DNA of 64,000 bases from contig NC_014623.1 of assembly GCF_000165485.1 (NCBI RefSeq), positions 4,111,501 through 4,175,500 on the forward strand. The letters are read 5' to 3'. The translations under genes and the position numbers were made by a program. The notes beneath the pieces were generated by a model that saw only the letters and a program-made list of their open reading frames with translations, was not told the origin of the DNA and searched no databases. Source of the DNA: Stigmatella aurantiaca DW4/3-1. GTDB taxonomy: Bacteria > Myxococcota > Myxococcia > Myxococcales > Myxococcaceae. Positions 1-7,993 of the stretch are shown piece after piece (the stretch's first letter is position 1; each line of letters starts with the position of its first letter).

Positions 1-1152
1 CGTCCACGGCGCCCCTGAAGCAGCGGCAAATTGCCCAGAATGTGTGCCCCACCCTCGGCCGGGTGCAGCTCCGGTTCTCACACCTGAACGCGGGCCTGGA
101 CTTCTATGGCCAGTCGCGCGAGCCACGCATCAGCCCCCGTGACCGCTACGCGCTGTTGCGCCAGGACTTCGATGCCCGCTTCGAACTGCTGGAGCGCAAC
201 GTTGCCCGCTACCTCAGCTTGTCCATCAGCCAGGATCTGGCGGCCTGGTTCAGCATCGAGGAGAGCAAGTTCCAGCAAGAACTCGACAAGACAGCGTTGG
301 AGCTGGCGGCCGCCAACACCCGGGTCGATGCGGCGGAAGCCGCGGTCGATGGGCTCCGGCAAAGCATCGCGCGCCGCAAGAACGAGTACGAGAACACGAC
401 CGAGGCCTTGGAGACCTATGACACCTCGAAGCAGGTCAGCTTTGGCTCCTTCCTGCTGGGCCTGGGCGAGGCGGCGCTCTCGACCTTTGGCTCCGAGTTC
501 CTCTCCAAGGCAGGCGACAAGGCTTTTGGCTACCTCTCGGAATCAATGGGGGACTGGTTTGGCAAGGAGTCTGGGAAGAAGCCCGCGACGCCTGGGGACA
601 AGACAGAGTCTCAGGGCTTCCTCGGCACCCTCAAGGACATCGCGGGCTCCGCGGCGGGCAGCGCGCTGAAGAAGGCGTTCGCGAAAACGAGCCCGGACCT
701 CTTCAAGGTCGCCGACGGGGGGAGGGACCGCGCGGCACTCCATCTACCTGGTGCGGGACATGCTCGACTCGTTCTATGTGGGCCGGGACCCCTCGACGGG
801 CCTTCCGTGGATCATCGACTTCGAGCTCACGGACAAGGACCGCGCGCCCAATGGCTCGGTGCGCAGCCCCTTGCACTACCAGAGCTTCATGGCGTGCACG
901 GCGGCGCCTCCCGCGTGCGATCTGTCGCTGAGTTCCTGCCGCACACCTTTCCAGGATGCGGTCACCGCGGATGCATGCAGCATCTCGGGCCCTGTGCCGG
1001 ATACGGCGAACAACGTGACGTTCTATGACCGGAGCCTCGCGGGGACCTGGACCGTCGTTCTGTCCGCCGGTGATTACGCGAACCTCGAGACGAGCCTCGG
1101 GGGCATCCAAGGCGTGGAACTGGTGTTCGACACGGTGGTGCTCGACCTCTAA
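1..1152 (+). pseudogene. 3' part of an unrecognised large protein gene, broken by a +1 frameshift
   Basis: An open frame enters from the left edge and runs without a start codon, so the gene begins upstream. It encodes a helical, coiled-coil-like stretch (about nt 150-420), then an Ala/Gly-rich segment. At the run of six G (717-722) the frame continues one base later (codons starting 721, 724 and so on) as G-G-T-A-R-H-S-I-Y-L-V-R-D-M-L and ends at 1150-1152. The join reads smoothly, so one extra G in the run best explains the two open frames; the unshifted frame only runs on as low-complexity sequence to 1028. Either the gene is recently broken or the assembly has an indel here. The C-terminal part has several Cys and ends in a hydrophobic beta-like tail. 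I do not recognise the family. Confidence 0.6.
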
Positions 1153-1192
1153 CCACGCCGGCCGTGAGCGCCCGTGATGAGTGCCAGTAGCC

Positions 1193-1515
1193 ACGGCTCA
1201 TCACGGATGGCGTCTGGCCCTTCTCCCTGTCGCCGCCTTCCTGGTGGCCGGGTGTGCTCGAACTCCCTCCCGTGATTGCTCCGGAGGGCATCTTCTTTGA
1301 CCGCAAAGGAGTGCTCTGGCTCGGCGGGCTGGAGAACAGCTCGATCCACCGGTACGTCCCGGGCGGGACGTATGAGCAGGTGATTCAAGACGACCGGCTC
1401 CGCTGGCTCGACAGTCTGGCCGAGGGACCGAGGGGAAGATCTACGTCACCCCCTCGCAAATCTACCTCCCCCCGCCGAGCGGGGCCCCTACGAGATCGAC
1501 CGCTTCAGCCCCTGA
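1193..1515 (+). pseudogene. Decayed lipoprotein remnant of the SMP-30 / major royal jelly protein type
   Basis: Three reading frames must be joined. From 1208 one frame reads a lipoprotein signal peptide, WRLALLPVAAFLVAGC, with lipobox V-A-G-C but no start codon in frame. From about 1252 a second frame reads the C-terminal blades of a beta-propeller (P-E-G-I-F-F-D-R-K-G-V-L-W-L-G-G-L, then L-R-W-L-D-S-L-A-E-G-P). After about 1430 a third reads G-K-I-Y-V-T-P-S-Q-I-Y-L, and after about 1480 another reads Y-E-I-D-R-F-S-P and stops at 1513-1515. The D-x-R-L-x-W-x-D-S-x-A-E-G-P and T-x-S-Q-I signatures are typical of the C-terminus of royal-jelly/yellow-like proteins. The middle of the propeller is missing. 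An intact relative lies at 57964-59070. Confidence 0.6.
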
Positions 1516-1688
1516 GAAAGGGGGGGTTGGGAGTCACCCAGTGCGGGGGTGGGGTGTTGGAGAGCCACCGCTTTTCTGGCACTCCCGGCCTCTATCTAGA
1601 AGAAGGTGGGGGGAAGCCGCGTTGAACGCGAGACTCCGTGACGTCTGGGTGGCTTTTGTGTGACAGAGCTGTAACGTAGAATGAGGGG

Positions 1689-3254
1689 GTGCGCCCGGAC
1701 AGTGTCCCCTTGCTTCAGAACCGGTTGGAGGTCCATGACCGGAAGCAGTTCGAGATCAAGCTCGAGTACCAGCCCTCCGGGGCGGACGACGAGACGCGCT
1801 ACCTCGTCGAGATGTTCCTGTTCCTGCCGTCGAGCTTGAACATCGACGCCGAGACGTACCGGCGGCCGGACTTCTACGCCGACATCCACAACTACGTGCG
1901 CTTCATGACGCCGGTGATGAGCCTGGAGGAGTTGTTGACCTCGGAGGGCTCGCCGCTGGCGCGGCTGGAGACGTGGCTCCAGACGGGGCTGGCCACCGAG
2001 GCGGAGGTCGTCTACCAGACCAAGCTCCTGTGCTGCATCTTCCGGGGGGCGCTGCGCCGCTTCGCCAAGGGCGTGGAGTCGCGGTGTGAGAAGGACGCCA
2101 CGAAGATGGGGGAGGAGGAGTGCACCCTGCTGTACCAGCACACGCTGGACTCCCAGGCAGCGGTGGGCCGGCTCCTGGGCCGCTTCCGGGAGTGGTTGAC
2201 GGGCACCACGCGCGTTCCGCTGCACGAGAAGACGCGCGTCGCGCTGCGCCTCGTGGATGAGTACATGAGCCTCACGGTGGAGCAGTACTTCCGCAAGGCC
2301 GTGGCGGACATGGACGCGCTGCCGCGCTCGGGGGTCTACATCGAGCCGCGCCGGGCCTTGATGACCACCGTCATCAGCGAGGAGAAGTACCGCAAGGACA
2401 ACCAGCTGCGCAGCGTGCTGAGCCCCACCGGTGACAACGAGGAGTACATGCACCGGATTGGCTTCTTGAAGAAGTTCTGCATGAACATCCTCTTCCTCTC
2501 GGCGCGCCGGCGTCAGAAGCGCCAGGGGTGGGAGGAGGGGCTGTTCGCCATCGCCGCGGGCCTGGCCATGGCGGTGGCCACCTCGGTGGCCTTCTGGGCC
2601 CAGGTCCGCTACACCCAGGTGAGCCTCAACTTCTTCCTCATCGCCGTGGTGGGCTACATGGTGAAGGACCGCATCAAGGAGGGCCTGCGCCGCATCTTCA
2701 GCCAGGTCGCCGCGATGCACCTGTATGACCGCACGGCGGAGATCGTCGATCCGGTGACGAAAAAGCGCCTGGGCGTCTGCGAGGAGAAGGTGGACTACGG
2801 CCGCGCGGTGAAGGTGCCCGAGGCCATCGCCGAACTGCGACGCCAGGACGACTTCATCGTCGCGGCACAGGGCGAGCTGGCCGAGACGGTCATCCGCTAC
2901 CAGAAGGAAATTCTCCTCGACGCGGATCTGCTGCCGCGCACCCAGCGGGGGCTCACGGGGGTCACCGACATCATCCGCTTCAACGTCGAGCGGTTCCTGC
3001 GCGACATGGATGATCCGGAGCTGGCCCTGGAATACGTGGATCTGGACAACTTCTCGGTGGGGCGCGTGCGGGGGGCCAAGAGCTACCAGGTGGACATGGC
3101 TTTTCGCTTCACCACGGACGAGGCGGACCAGGAGAAGGTGACCGTGCAGCTCGTCCGGCTCGTGCTGGACCGCAATGGCATCAAACGCATGCTCCGTTTG
3201 AGCCCCAAAACAGATGTGCCCCCGCGTCCTGAGCCTTACCGGACCGCGGCCTGA
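1689..3254 (+). CDS. Hypothetical membrane protein
   Basis: 521 residues from a GTG start. The only nearby upstream ATG (1679) is followed at once by a stop. The first 275 residues are charged and look soluble, with no signal peptide. Residues about 285-330 hold two hydrophobic helices (around A-I-A-A-G-L-A-M-A-V-A and N-F-F-L-I-A-V-V-G-Y-M-V) separated by a short loop. A second soluble domain of about 190 residues follows, so both ends should lie on the same side of the membrane, probably the cytoplasm. I do not recognise the family. Codon use and GC match the neighbours. It stands alone, with pdhA 130 bp downstream behind its own promoter-like sequence. Confidence 0.8.
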   Translation: MRPDSVPLLQNRLEVHDRKQFEIKLEYQPSGADDETRYLVEMFLFLPSSLNIDAETYRRPDFYADIHNYVRFMTPVMSLEELLTSEGSPLARLETWLQTGLATEAEVVYQTKLLCCIFRGALRRFAKGVESRCEKDATKMGEEECTLLYQHTLDSQAAVGRLLGRFREWLTGTTRVPLHEKTRVALRLVDEYMSLTVEQYFRKAVADMDALPRSGVYIEPRRALMTTVISEEKYRKDNQLRSVLSPTGDNEEYMHRIGFLKKFCMNILFLSARRRQKRQGWEEGLFAIAAGLAMAVATSVAFWAQVRYTQVSLNFFLIAVVGYMVKDRIKEGLRRIFSQVAAMHLYDRTAEIVDPVTKKRLGVCEEKVDYGRAVKVPEAIAELRRQDDFIVAAQGELAETVIRYQKEILLDADLLPRTQRGLTGVTDIIRFNVERFLRDMDDPELALEYVDLDNFSVGRVRGAKSYQVDMAFRFTTDEADQEKVTVQLVRLVLDRNGIKRMLRLSPKTDVPPRPEPYRTAA

Positions 3255-3299
3255 GCCCCGCGCGCGGTTTGACGCGGTGAGTCGAAACCACCTTTGACT

Positions 3300-3327
3300 T
3301 TGAACTCCCAGCGCCGCGCGCTATGAG
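3300..3327 (+). promoter_or_regulatory. Candidate sigma-70-type promoter of the pdh operon
   Basis: TTGAAC at 3300-3305, a 16-base spacer, and TATGAG at 3322-3327 lie 60 bases before the chosen pdhA start, in the only gap upstream of the operon. The match is by eye; no transcript data support it. Confidence 0.35.
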
Positions 3328-3387
3328 GCCCACGGCGTTTGACGCTCCGTGGAGATCCTCGGGGCGCCTGCACGGAGGCAAGTCGCG

Positions 3388-4509
3388 GTGGCCAGCCCGT
3401 ACTCGAAGGAATTGCTGTTGACGATGTACCGGAAGATGTACCTCATCCGCCGCTTCGAGGAGCGCGCGGGGCAGCAGTACGGCCTGGGGAAGATCGCCGG
3501 TTTCTGCCACCTTTATATCGGCCAGGAAGCCACGGCCGTGGGTGCCATCGAAGCCATCCGGCCGGATGACTACATGCTCTCGGCGTACCGGGACCATGGC
3601 CAACCTCTGGCCCGTGGCGCGGATGCGGGCATGGTGATGGCGGAGCTGTTTGGCCGCGGCACCGGCTACAGCAAGGGCAAGGGCGGCTCGATGCACATCT
3701 TTGACATCGAGCACCACTTCTATGGGGGGTACGGCATCGTCGGCGGCCAGATTCCCCTGGCCGCGGGCATGGCGTTCGCCAGCCGCTACCGCAACGAGGA
3801 CCGCGTCACGGTGTGCTATTTCGGCGACGCCGCGGCCAACCAGGGCGCCTTCCACGAGACGCTCAACATGGCGTCCAAGTGGAAGCTGCCGGTCATCTAC
3901 ATCTGCGAGAACAACCGCTACGGCATGGGCACGGCCGTGGGCCGCACCTCCGCGGTGCCGGAGATGTACAAGCGCGCGGTGGCCTATGACATGCGCGGCG
4001 AGCCGGTGGACGGCATGGACTGCCTGAAGATGTACGAGACGGTGAAGGATGCCGCCGAGTACTGCCGCGCGGGCAAGGGCCCGGTGCTGCTGGAGGCCAA
4101 CACCTACCGCTTCCGCGGCCACTCCATGGCGGACCCCGCCACCTACCGCTCCAAGCAGGAGGTGGAGGAGGAGCGCAAGAACGACCCCATCCCCAAGATC
4201 AAGGACTACACGCTCAAGAAGAAGCTGGCGAAGGAGGAGGAGTTCGACGCCATCGACGAAGAGGTGAAGGCGCAGGTGGACGCGGCGGTGAAGTTCGCCG
4301 ACGAGTCGCCCGAGCCGAGCCTCGAGGAGCTGTGGCGGGACACCATCGTGGAGCCGGGCGAGGAGGACGTTCGCCCCCGCGAGCGCGTGCTGGGCGTGAA
4401 GGTCAAGTGGCCCTCGTACCCGTCCGGCCAGGAGCTGAAGGTGACGTGGGATCTCGAGCCGCGTGAGCAGGCCGAGAAGGAAGACAAGAAGGCTGGCCTG
4501 GCGCGCTAG
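3388..4509 (+). CDS. pdhA: Pyruvate dehydrogenase E1 component, alpha subunit
   Basis: With the beta subunit it decarboxylates pyruvate using thiamine diphosphate and reductively acetylates the E2 lipoyl group. The 373-residue protein has the E1-alpha signatures: R-R-F-E-E-R near the N-terminus, H-L-Y-I-G-Q-E-A near residue 40, the TPP/Mg motif G-D-A-A-A-N-Q-G-A-F-H-E ending in E-N-N, and the loop Y-R-F-R-G-H-S-M-A-D-P. I chose GTG 3388 because GGAGGC at 3374-3379 sits 8 bases upstream; the frame is open to GTG 3349 but that adds an unlikely leader. The last 60 residues, after the usual domain end, form a charged tail rich in E, K and R. First of three genes with pdhB and pdhC; no E3 (lpd) gene is in the window. 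Confidence 0.95.
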   Translation: MASPYSKELLLTMYRKMYLIRRFEERAGQQYGLGKIAGFCHLYIGQEATAVGAIEAIRPDDYMLSAYRDHGQPLARGADAGMVMAELFGRGTGYSKGKGGSMHIFDIEHHFYGGYGIVGGQIPLAAGMAFASRYRNEDRVTVCYFGDAAANQGAFHETLNMASKWKLPVIYICENNRYGMGTAVGRTSAVPEMYKRAVAYDMRGEPVDGMDCLKMYETVKDAAEYCRAGKGPVLLEANTYRFRGHSMADPATYRSKQEVEEERKNDPIPKIKDYTLKKKLAKEEEFDAIDEEVKAQVDAAVKFADESPEPSLEELWRDTIVEPGEEDVRPRERVLGVKVKWPSYPSGQELKVTWDLEPREQAEKEDKKAGLAR

Positions 4510-4555
4510 CGCGCCTCGCACCAACCCCCCAGACATTAAGAGCCGGAGCTGAAAG

Positions 4556-5542
4556 ATGGCCGAGTTGATGTATCGCGAGGCGCTGAACCAGGCGCTCGCC
4601 GAGGAGATGGAGCGCGACGCCAACGTCTTCCTGATTGGTGAGGAAGTGGGTCGCTATAACGGGGCCTTCAAGGTGTCCCAGGGGCTGCTGGACAAGTTCG
4701 GGAGCGCGCGCATCATCGACGCGCCCATCTCCGAGCTGGGCTTCACCGGCATGGCCGCGGGCGCCGCGATGGTGGGGCTCCGGCCGGTGGTGGAGATGAT
4801 GACGTGGAACTTCGCCATCCTGGCGATGGACCAGATCGTCAACAACGCGGCCAAGCTGCGGCACATGTCTGGTGGCCAGCTGCGCTGCCCCATCGTGTTC
4901 CGTGGACCGGGCGGCGCGGGCGGCCGGCTGTCCAGCCAGCACAGCCAGGCGCTGGAGGCCAACTACGCCCACTTCCCGGGCTTGAAGGTGATTGCGCCGG
5001 CCACGCCGGCGGACGCCAAGGGGCTGCTCAAGGCGGCCATCCGGGACGAGAACCCGGTGGTGATGATCGAGGGCGAGCGCCTCTATGCCGTCAAGGGCGA
5101 GGTGCCCGAAGGGGAGCACGTCGTGCCCATCGGCAAGGCCGATGTGAAGCGCGAGGGCAAGGACGTCTCCATCATCACCTGGAGCCGCATGTACTACTTC
5201 TGCGAGGAGGCCGCGCAGCGGCTCGAGAAGGAAGGCATCTCCGTGGAGATCCTCGATCTGCGCACGCTGCGTCCGCTGGACGAGGAGGCCATTCTGGCCA
5301 CCGTCCGCAAGACGAACCGCGCGGTCATCGTGGAAGAGGGCTGGGCGCTGGCCGGCGTGGGCGCGTCGGTGGTGGACATCATCCAGTCCAAGGCCTTCGA
5401 TGAGCTGGATGCGCCCGTTCTGCGCGTCACCGGCCTGGACGTGAACATGTCCTACGCGGCGAACCTGGAGAACGCGACCCAGCCGGACGCCGCGAAGATC
5501 GCCGCCGCCGTGAAGAAGGTCCTCTACCGAGAGGGAGCCTGA
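4556..5542 (+). CDS. pdhB: Pyruvate dehydrogenase E1 component, beta subunit
   Basis: 328 residues, the normal size for the family. Signatures include the N-terminal Y-R-E-A-L-N-Q-A-L-A-E-E-M, the G-E-E-V-G-R-Y-N-G-A-F-K-V-S-Q-G-L segment, D-A-P-I-S-E-L-G-F-T-G near residue 60, and the H-S-Q-A-L-E and P-A-T-P-A-D-A-K-G-L-L motifs. The C-terminal transketolase domain holds L-D-L-R-T-L-R-P-L-D and V-E-E-G-W. It forms the alpha2-beta2 E1 with PdhA. It starts 46 bases after pdhA and ends 5 bases before pdhC, so the three are almost certainly one transcript. Confidence 0.96.
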   Translation: MAELMYREALNQALAEEMERDANVFLIGEEVGRYNGAFKVSQGLLDKFGSARIIDAPISELGFTGMAAGAAMVGLRPVVEMMTWNFAILAMDQIVNNAAKLRHMSGGQLRCPIVFRGPGGAGGRLSSQHSQALEANYAHFPGLKVIAPATPADAKGLLKAAIRDENPVVMIEGERLYAVKGEVPEGEHVVPIGKADVKREGKDVSIITWSRMYYFCEEAAQRLEKEGISVEILDLRTLRPLDEEAILATVRKTNRAVIVEEGWALAGVGASVVDIIQSKAFDELDAPVLRVTGLDVNMSYAANLENATQPDAAKIAAAVKKVLYREGA

Positions 5543-5547
5543 GACGT

Positions 5548-7149
5548 ATGGCCAAGCCGATTCAGATGCCGGCGCTTTCCCCCACGATGAAGGAGGGGAA
5601 ACTCGTCAAGTGGCTGAAGAAGGTGGGAGACAAGGTCTCCTCCGGAGATGCCATCGCGGAGGTCGAGACCGACAAGTCCAACCTCGAGGTCGAGGCGTAC
5701 GACGACGGGGTGCTGCTGCAGATCGTCGTGGCCGAGGGCGACCTGGCCCAGGTGGGCGCTCCGATCGCGTACGTGGGTGAGAAGGGCGAGAAGGTCGAGG
5801 CGGGCAGCAAACCCGCCGCGCCCGCCAAGGCCGAGGCCCCCGCGCAGCCCGCCGAGGCCCCGAAGGCGCCCGCGCCCGCCGCGGCCCCCGCTTCTGGGGG
5901 AGACGGCATCCCCGTGCTCATGCCCGCGCTCTCCCCGACGATGAAGGAGGGCAAGGTCGTCAAGTGGCTGAAGAAGGTGGGGGACAAGATCTCCTCCGGT
6001 GAGGCCATCGCGGAGGTCGAGACCGACAAGTCCAACCTCGAGGTCGAGGCGTACGACGACGGGACGCTCGCGAAGATCCTCGTGGATGCGGACCAGACTG
6101 CGCAGGTGGGTGCCCCCATCGCGTACATCGCGGGCAAGGGCGGCAAGGTGTCCGTTGCGGCGCCGGCTCCCGCGGCCCCGTCCGCCCCCGCGGCTCCCAA
6201 GGCGGCGGCGCCGAGCCCTGCTGCGGCTCCCCAGAAGTCCGAGGCCCCGGCGGCGGCTCCGCGCCAGGCGTCGGGCGAGGGCCGCGTCCGCGCCAGCCCG
6301 CTCGCCCGGAAGATGGCGAGCTCCCAGGGGTTGGATCTGGCCGCGGTTCACGGCTCGGGCCCCCTGGGGCGGGTGGTGAAGCGCGACATCGAGGCGGCGC
6401 TGGCGCAGGGTCCTGCGGCGGCGAAGAAGGCTCCGGAGGCCGCTGCACGGCCTGCGGCGCCGGGCAGCCGTCCGGCCCCGAAGACGCTCCCCATCTCGAC
6501 GATGCGCAAGGTGATCGCCCAGCGCATGAGCGAGGTGAAGCCGGGGGTGCCCCACTTCTACCTGACGGTGGACGTGGAGATGGACGCGGCGATGAAGATC
6601 CGCGAGGAGGCCAAGGCGCTGGAGTCCAAGGTCTCCGTCAACGACATCGTCGTGAAGGCGGTGGCCGTCGCGCTGCGCCGCTCTCCGAAGATGAACGTGT
6701 CGCTGCAGGGCAACACCATCCTGCAGTTCGCCACGGCGGATGTCGGCATCGCGGTGGCCATCGAGGACGGCCTCATCACGCCCATCATCAAGGATGCGGA
6801 CCAGAAGGGGCTGCAAGCCATCTCTACCGAGGCCCGGGAACTGGCCGAGCGCGCCCGGAAGAAGGCCCTCAAGCCGGACGAGTACACCGGCGGGTCGATC
6901 ACCGTCTCCAACTTGGGCATGTACGGCATCGATCAGTTCGTCGCCGTCATCAACCCGCCGCAGGCCGCCATCATCGCGGTGGGCGCGGTGGCGGACAAAG
7001 CGGTGGTGCGCGACGGGCAGATCACGGTGAGGAAGATCCTCACGGTGACGCTCTCCGGAGACCACCGGGTCATCGACGGGGCCACGGGGGCGGAGTATCT
7101 GCGCGAGCTCAAGAACCTGCTCGAGCACCCGATGCGGTTGCTGTTCTAG
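5548..7149 (+). CDS. pdhC: Dihydrolipoamide acetyltransferase (E2) with two lipoyl domains
   Basis: Transfers the acetyl group from lipoyl-lysine to CoA and forms the core of the pyruvate dehydrogenase complex. Order of domains in 533 residues: lipoyl 1 (about 1-80, T-D-K-S-N with Lys43), an Ala/Pro linker, lipoyl 2 (about 121-200, Lys161), a second Ala/Pro linker, a peripheral-subunit-binding domain (about 246-285, R-A-S-P-L-A-R-K), and the catalytic domain (about 310-533) with the active-site S-G-D-H-R-V-I-D-G near the C-terminus. The two lipoyl domains are close copies. It follows pdhB by 5 bases and ends the operon. Confidence 0.96.
   Translation: MAKPIQMPALSPTMKEGKLVKWLKKVGDKVSSGDAIAEVETDKSNLEVEAYDDGVLLQIVVAEGDLAQVGAPIAYVGEKGEKVEAGSKPAAPAKAEAPAQPAEAPKAPAPAAAPASGGDGIPVLMPALSPTMKEGKVVKWLKKVGDKISSGEAIAEVETDKSNLEVEAYDDGTLAKILVDADQTAQVGAPIAYIAGKGGKVSVAAPAPAAPSAPAAPKAAAPSPAAAPQKSEAPAAAPRQASGEGRVRASPLARKMASSQGLDLAAVHGSGPLGRVVKRDIEAALAQGPAAAKKAPEAAARPAAPGSRPAPKTLPISTMRKVIAQRMSEVKPGVPHFYLTVDVEMDAAMKIREEAKALESKVSVNDIVVKAVAVALRRSPKMNVSLQGNTILQFATADVGIAVAIEDGLITPIIKDADQKGLQAISTEARELAERARKKALKPDEYTGGSITVSNLGMYGIDQFVAVINPPQAAIIAVGAVADKAVVRDGQITVRKILTVTLSGDHRVIDGATGAEYLRELKNLLEHPMRLLF
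5650..5709 (+). repeat. First copy of a 60-nt perfect repeat (lipoyl domain 1)
   Basis: These 60 bases, covering the lipoyl-lysine hairpin, are identical base for base to 6004-6063 in the second lipoyl domain. Flanking bases of the two domains differ at synonymous and non-synonymous sites. Confidence 0.9.
6004..6063 (+). repeat. Second copy of the 60-nt perfect repeat (lipoyl domain 2)
   Basis: Identical to 5650-5709. It codes for the A-I-A-E-V-E-T-D-K-S-N-L-E-V-E-A-Y-D-D-G hairpin that carries the lipoylated lysine. Confidence 0.9.
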
Positions 7150-7175
7150 CCATCCGAAGCAAACGTGCTCCCCGT

Positions 7176-7205
7176 TGGCCGCCATGTCTCATGGCATGGC
7201 GGCCA
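7176..7205. terminator. Hairpin between convergent pdhC and the small gene at 7225
   Basis: A perfect 11-bp stem (TGGCCGCCATG against CATGGCGGCCA) with an 8-base loop lies 26 bases past the pdhC stop and 19 bases past the stop of the minus-strand gene. There is no T tract on either strand, so intrinsic termination is inferred from placement. Confidence 0.5.
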
Positions 7206-7224
7206 GGGGGGGCGCCGAGCGGAA

Positions 7225-7431
7225 TCAGCGACGTGTCTTCTGTGCGTCGTCCATCTCTCGCTCGAGTGTCCGCTGTGCCTCGGTGACATCGGCTTGCGCC
7301 TCACGCGCCGTCTCCGTGGGCAGTTCTTCCTCATGCTCCTTCGAGCGGCCCTGAATTCCGGGCCAGGGCTCGGGCCGGGCCGATTGAGGGTTTTTGATGT
7401 GCTCCGCGTAGCCCTTGTCCTTTTTCGCCAT
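7225..7431 (-). CDS. Small hydrophilic hypothetical protein
   Basis: 68 residues starting M-A-K-K-D-K-G-Y-A-E-H-I-K-N-P. The start is fixed by AGGAGG placed 6 bases before ATG 7431 on the minus strand; the same frame is open further upstream but that leader has no ribosome site. The protein is highly charged (many E, K, R, Q), lacks hydrophobic segments, and the second half looks like one amphipathic helix. Not recognised. It is convergent with pdhC and stands alone. Confidence 0.7.
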   Translation of the reverse strand: MAKKDKGYAEHIKNPQSARPEPWPGIQGRSKEHEEELPTETAREAQADVTEAQRTLEREMDDAQKTRR

Positions 7432-7584
7432 CCCATGCCTCCTGTGGGGTGTCCGCACCGATAGGGTGGGGTGGGGGAATGAAGGTGACCAGGGGAGTGC
7501 GGACCCTGCGCTGGGTCGTCTGGCCGCTCTCCGGGCGACAAAAATCTCCCGCACTTTCCCTGTTCGCTGTTTAACTTCAGCCCA

Positions 7585-7881
7585 ATGAACGACGACATGA
7601 CCCGAGCCCGTTCAACCGTTGCCGCCCGCGGTGCAGATGCCAGTGCGGCGCTGGAACCCACTGCTGCCCCTCCGCTTCGCAAGGCCCTCGAAGGCGCGGT
7701 GTTCCCTCTCTCGGCGGAGCAATTGGTTCATGTCGCCCGGGAGAATGGGGCCCCGGCCCCCCTCCTCACCCTGCTCAGCAGCCTTCCGAGGAAGCCGTTC
7801 GCGTCCATGGAGGGGGTGGAGTTCTCCCTCTTGAACCACACGCCGCGCCCCCCCGCGGCCGGAGAGCCCTCCTCCAGCTAA
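7585..7881 (+). CDS. DUF2795-type small protein
   Basis: 98 residues. Residues about 33-78 (L-E-G-A-V-F-P-L-S-A-E-Q-L-V-H-V-A-R-E-N-G-A) followed by L-S-S-L-P-R-K-P-F match the helical pattern of DUF2795, a short domain in which an aromatic turn precedes a helix with A-R-E-N-G-A and a final L-P-x-x-x-F/Y. The N-terminal 30 residues are Ala/Arg/Thr rich and the tail is Pro-rich, both probably disordered. Cellular role unknown. The gene is alone, with about 110 bp on each side before other genes. Confidence 0.7.
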   Translation: MNDDMTRARSTVAARGADASAALEPTAAPPLRKALEGAVFPLSAEQLVHVARENGAPAPLLTLLSSLPRKPFASMEGVEFSLLNHTPRPPAAGEPSSS

Positions 7882-7993
7882 GACGCAATGCGTCAAGAAT
7901 GGCTGCACTTCCATTGCTGCACAATGGGGGGCATGGAGAGGCGATGCAGGCGGGGGCGGTGGCGTTATCCTGTGCATACCCGGGCTGGCTTCC

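Noticed and set aside
5524-7185. Minus-strand open frame across pdhC
   Set aside because: Low-complexity R/G/H/L translation, antisense to a confident E2 gene.
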